A stretch of 64,000 bases of DNA from Globodera rostochiensis (taxonomy: Eukaryota; Nematoda; Chromadorea; Rhabditida; Heteroderidae): contig JAEVLN010000012.1 of the NCBI GenBank assembly GCA_018350325.1, positions 2,749,991 through 2,813,990 on the forward strand. The letters are read 5' to 3'. A model generated the notes under the pieces. The model did no database searches and was not told the DNA's origin. It saw only the letters and a program-made list of their open reading frames with translations. A program made the position numbers and the translations under genes. Numbering within the stretch: the first letter of the stretch is position 1; every line of letters begins with the position of its first letter. Positions 59,286 to 64,000 of this stretch are shown piece by piece.

Positions 59286-59635
59286 AGAGAAGAAATTGGA
59301 GTGTTAGAGCTTTTTGTTGGAACATTCGGCTTCACATGGGTCAACCCCAGTGGCAGACAAAATTAGGCGAAACGCCAAAATTTACACTATTTTTCAAACT
59401 AGAGATTCCCACTTCGCCAAAAGCGGTTTCTTTAAATTTAAATTTAAACAACTTTTCTTACACATGCACAACAACGTCATCTATTTTAGTTGTTTAATCG
59501 ATGTCCGAGAGACGCTATCTATTTCCCTCAAATTAAATATGCTACTCTTGTCCACAGTTTTCAAATGACTGAAGCGTTAGCAATGACCAAAACATGATTT
59601 TGTCGAATTATAAACTTACTTCATTCAGATACAAA
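59286..59635. promoter_or_regulatory. Candidate bidirectional promoter, mom-1 / rod-1
   Basis: A 350-bp divergent A/T-rich spacer between the two start codons. An acceptor-like TTCATTCAG lies directly before the rod-1 ATG, consistent with trans-splicing. No specific factor site is recognised. Confidence 0.4.
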
Positions 59636-62600
59636 ATGGGAAAAAACAGGTTTAATGTTATTGATGACCATTTTTCATCTGGTGATCCGGATGGAAACAG
59701 CGCAATTCTGACACGTTCGCTAGACATGTATGAGGTTTCGACAGCAAAAGTGCTTAAAGGTCGTTTATTACTAAACTTTTCAATATATTTCAATTATGTA
59801 TTTAGGAGATGTGTCAGTTTCACTGGTGGAAGGATCGAAGGAGGTTTTCTACGCGTGTCATAACAATTGGTTCATTTTCCATTTGGGGCTTACAAATTCA
59901 TTATTATAAGGTTTGTCATTGCCATCGACTCGGACTTGCATCTCTTCGACGTGTCCGTCGGATGCACCGAGTTCAACCCGGACAGCTCCAAGGGTCGCAT
60001 TGAATACAAAACCGCAAAGGACAAGCGCCTCTTCGTTTTTCCTGACGATGCCCGAGTGGTGGCACTCCAATTTGTCCCATCCACCGATGTGCTGTTGATT
60101 TTGCTCAACAATGGGACAGCGTTCTTCGGGAGTCCGAATCATCGACTCAGCTACCAATACAAGGTTTATTCGATGCAACTTTTTGTTAAGGTTGCTCAAA
60201 ATCCATTGGCTTTTAGGAAGCATTTCCGGCGACCGAAAAATGCTCAATGAACATTGTGAAGAACAGCGAGGAGTTCAGTGTTGCCATTTCTGACCGCAAA
60301 GGGTCGGTGCATTTTTTGACCATGCCACCGTTTGATGCGGGCATTCATGACGAGGAGCAATTTCGTCGAGTTTTTTCGTCAGTCCAAAAGTATTCTTGCG
60401 ACGCTGGACAAAGCATTGGGGCCGTTCATTTTATTGCCAATGTTGTGCATTCCTTCGTTTTTGTGAGTTTAATTTGTTACGCGGTTGGGTCGTCCGTCTA
60501 ATCCCAATGTTTTTGTTTTTTACGATTTAATTTCAGTTTCCCAAGCGGAAAGGCTCGACTGTTTACACTTCCTCCATTCATTCGTTCGGATTTTCCAAAT
60601 TTTCCCCGCTGTTTATTCTCAAAGAAGACGTGCAAATGGTGCGCACTGTCGGATGCTTCGTTTGTGTTCTCAAAAGCAATGGACAGTTGGCTGTATTTGA
60701 TCAGAACCTTGTGCAAATCCATGTGATGTCTCTGCTGCCAAAAGAGGAGGAGGGCATCGTATTGGACTTTGAATTTCTCGACGTCGGAGAGTTTTACGAA
60801 TTTACCGAAACTGTGAAAATTCTACTGAAGGTCAAAACACAGCAAGGCAATGAGGTGAAACACAAAGCATAAAACATTTGTGGACAATAAAATTCCATTT
60901 TCAGTTTAAAATTAAACAGTTCAATGAAGTAGATACGCAATTCACCAAGAATTGTTCTGAACACGCGGTTTTGGTTCCGTTTTCAACGCCAGGGGACGAA
61001 AACAACATAATTTACATCGATGCCTTCCCATTGAGCGGGTCAGTCGGTCGATTGCCATGGGTTATAGTGGAGTAACAAAATTTTACTTAAAATTGGATAT
61101 TTTTATTTCACAACTTAGTTAGTTTTCCTAAGAGTTCTGAACTGGTTTTCGATTAGGTATACTAATTGCTACATTTATTAAGTTCCCACGACATTTTTCT
61201 ACGATTTGTTGGCGAAGCACAACCGGCGTTGCGTTTAAAGAAACTGATAGAGCTGAAGCGTTTTGATGATGCGTTGGCATTTGCAAAGTCCTACAATCTC
61301 CCCGCTGATGTTTTTTTAATATAATTTTTTATTTTTCATTGTTATTTTTTAAGTCGGTGTACATTGAGCTGTTGCTGCACTACCAGGAGCAGATACAGAA
61401 CGGAAAAGATGGAAATTACGAGGAAGAATCATTTAAAGAACTGTTACGAACTCTTCGACTGCTCACCGATCACAATATCGTAATTTTTGCGTTTTTTTAA
61501 CGAAGCATCCGATCGCTTTTTATTGCACAGGCCGGGGATCATTGTGTTGCAGTTTTGAACTTTGTCAACAAGTACGAACACATCAAGACAATTCTCGATT
61601 TTGCAAAGTCGCTGAAGATAACAGGTATTTTGAAAACGAAACAAATGTTTAAATATGATATAATATAACCCAATCTCTCGTTCAGATATGTACACATTGA
61701 AAGAAATTGCCCGTTTCCGCTACGAATTGGCTTCCTATCGTATGCTCTTTGAAGCAGAAGGGCCACGTTACGGGCGCGAATCGCCATGGCCGCAGTTTTT
61801 GTCCAGCGGCAGTCAAAAAGAGTTTTTTGACGGATTTTGTGAGGCCGGGCAAATTGTTGAGGCTCGGATTCTGCTTTCCCGTTATGCCCACATTTCTCAA
61901 GAGTTGCAAGAGGAGAAATCGATGAAGAAACTGCTTTCACTGTTCAAGTCCACCGTAACTGGTCGGGTTTTTAATGATAATCTGGTGAAAACTTGCAACT
62001 AATTCCATCAGAAAAGCCACAGCTTAGCGGAGCGGTCAGCGAATTTTTGGAGGTCGATTTGATTCCGGCCATTCTGAACTCAAACAACGTGACAAATGCG
62101 AAAACAATCTGCTCAACCTTCTGTGATTTTTTTGTCGACGTTTCGCTGCTGCTCGAACGACTTGAGCAAAAAAACTTTCCTCAAATATCGCTTCATTTTG
62201 CCGAAACTTTCGATCGTGCCATCAATTTGCTTCGCGCAGACTGCCACACTTCGGATAAACATGTTTTTTCTCGGGGTTTTTCTGACTTTATTTTGTGGAC
62301 TCAGGTCACCTTCTTGCACATTCTCAAACAATTGGATGGCGGTGAGAAGGAGGAGGATGGAATTCTTTGGCGTTTAAATGTTTTGATCCGAAATCTGAAA
62401 AAGCTGTGCAAAATCCACACGGTTTACCAATGTGCAATGTCCTATTCGGAATTTCTAGTAAAGCTTCATTGTAAGAATTATTTATAAAGCATCTACTCAG
62501 GGCCACGACATCAATTCAATTTGTCACCGGATTATGGACAAAATCAGGTCGACGGCTTCGGTGCGCGAACACATTGAGCAATTTGTTTTCCCATACGTTG

Positions 62601-64000
62601 AAGAGCATGGCCTCGACAGGAACAAAATGCTTCACGATTATATAAAGGTACTTATTGTATTGTTAGTTTTGTACATGCACAAATTATAACTATTTGCTCA
62701 GCAACTGGCAATTTCCTACAATGCCGGCACAGCGACGCAAGCGCACAACACGTGGGACCTGCTGTGTTTGCAGATAACCGAACAGATCACCGATGTCAAC
62801 GTCCGATGTCGAGCAATTATTGAAATTGCGAGTGGTTCTGTGCCGCCCTGGTCTCAACAACTTTCGAAGGTGGTCAAAGCCGTCATTTCCCAAGGGGACA
62901 AAATCGACCCGGAGTTGTATGTTCTTTTTTAAGTACGGCACAATTGTATATTGTGCCGAGAAATTAAGGATAAGTTCGCTGCGCAAACAATGCCTCTACG
63001 CCGATTTGGGACAAATCTTCATCAAATATGAGATTTCGTTGAGCACTCGTCCCCGGGTGATCGGCGGTGCCGGACTCAGCTCGTTGCTGCAGTTTATCTT
63101 CAAAAATAGCGGCCGTGATATGGCTTCTAAATTGCAGGACGCATTCAGAGTATGGATATGAGCTTTTTTATTTTTGATCATCCTTGTTGCTCCCGCTGAT
63201 TTTTAGGTGGTCGAGCTGTATGAGAGCCTTCAAGCAAAGTCAATGTTTTCGAGTGTCGACTGCTACTATCTTTATGCTGTTGTGCTCATCCAGGAATTGA
63301 CGGATGAAAATGAGGCAATTTAACCACATTTTGATAAAGCACTGCCTAATATTTAGTCGTTTAAAATTTAGATGAAGTCTCTTACAGATTTATTTCAACT
63401 GATAAAATCTGTCCAAGACGCAAAGTCCGTTGCTCGGAAACTGATCACTTATTTAAAATGTCTTCTCAAACCGAATAAAATAAAGGTATGACTTGAAAAT
63501 GTACTAATTTTCAGAAAGGGTTTAAGGCTGTCATTTCACGCCGATTGATTTGGTTAGCGTGTTTACTTTGTGTGGCTGAACGATATTTGCCATCTGACTT
63601 TGCGACAAAACTGATTTGCGATGCACGGGCGATCAGAAAGCTGCAGACTGAACATCAAATTGTAAGTTGAATTTGTTGTGTTTGTTCAACAGCAGGATCC
63701 AGCGCAAAGTTTATTTGTCCAGATTGTTGACTTTTCAACTCTTCACGAAAAGGACAAATGCATTGACTATCTGAACAAATTTATTGATGAGCCAAGCAAG
63801 AAGTCCATTGTCCAAGTGCACAGTTATGGGAGTTTATTTTGTCTGGACGTCAAGGACATTTGTGAAGCCATCATCAGAGTTCACATCAAAAACGGACTTC
63901 CGGACGCTGCACTAAACACGCTAAGGTTAATTCTGAGCAATCTCATTTTAAAATTCTGAATTTTATTTCAGATATCTGACCTCAGCAGTGCACTCGCCGA
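59636..64000 (+). CDS. rod-1: ROD / KNTC1 kinetochore protein, RZZ complex (C-terminus outside window)
   Basis: Large scaffold of the Rod-Zw10-Zwilch complex that recruits dynein and Mad1 to unattached kinetochores. The start Met at 59636 (MGKNRFNVIDDHF) follows a TTCATTCAG acceptor. The N-terminal beta-propeller covers about 59636-61070: DLHLFDVSVGCTEF, ILLNNGTAFFGSPNHRLSYQ, HFLTMPPFDAGI, VFDQNLVQIHVMSLLPKE. The alpha-solenoid begins at about 61170 with FLRFVGEAQPALRLKKLIEL, then KRFDDALAFAKSYNLPAD, which aligns closely with the equivalent turn of KNTC1. It continues through LKEIARFRYELASYRMLFEA, SPWPQFLSSGSQKEFFDGFC, RDMASKLQDAFRVW and later helices near 63680-63940. More than ten exons with very short introns. 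The gene continues past 64000. Sequence identity is modest, as is usual for ROD, but domain order and the solenoid signature support the call. Confidence 0.85.

Overview
The window looks like nuclear DNA from a nematode. The genes are dense, with many short introns ending in TTTCAG or TTTTAG. The protein set is typical of nematodes: a DOP-2/3-like amine receptor, a CRIP/EXC-9-like LIM protein, MOM-1/Porcupine, ROD-1, DCAP-2, a SEC14-GOLD protein, and EB-like and Gly/Cys-rich secreted proteins. Base composition is not AT-extreme, and non-coding DNA is full of G or C homopolymers, one of them 39 nt. I would guess a tylenchid (plant-parasite-like) nematode, but the sequence does not prove the clade.

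Layout. 442-9122 (-): a plexin (sema, PSI and IPT domains, TM, cytoplasmic GAP), cut off at the left edge and carrying two minisatellites in or beside its introns. 9.1-17.0 kb: no supported gene, packed with poly-G/poly-C. 17001-18663 (-): SEC14-like CRAL-TRIO/GOLD protein. 18.7-24.2 kb: repeat-rich, with two small TIR elements that have candidate target-site duplications and a C-rich higher-order satellite. 24254-24709 (+): CRIP-type LIM protein. 25497-33200 (+): PARP-1, alpha4/TAP42 (IGBP1) and PHAX, closely spaced on one strand. 33372-35119 (-): DNAJB12/14-like J protein. 35395-36212 (+): CDPF1-like. 36716-37899 (+): secreted EB-like protein. 38357-40034 (-): CREB3-type bZIP factor. 42701-45246 (-): DCP2, head to head with 45577-47050 (+): ELP5. 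49906-53953 (+): D2-like biogenic amine receptor. 54288-54919 (-): very small secreted Gly/Cys/Pro protein. 55753-56405 (-): single-pass membrane protein. 57405-59285 (-): Porcupine, head to head with 59636 to the right edge (+): ROD/KNTC1, incomplete.

Most genes are unrelated housekeeping, signalling or RNA-metabolism genes, so no single pathway unites the window. Several do touch known processes: RNA export and decay (PHAX, DCP2), DNA damage and PP2A control (PARP-1, alpha4), ER quality control and secretion (DNAJB12, CREB3-like), Wnt lipidation (Porcupine) and axon guidance (plexin). The most distinctive feature of the DNA is the accumulation of mono-G tracts and G-rich minisatellites in introns and intergenic regions. 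Exon borders were read by eye from splice signals and family similarity, so gene spans are more reliable than individual exons.
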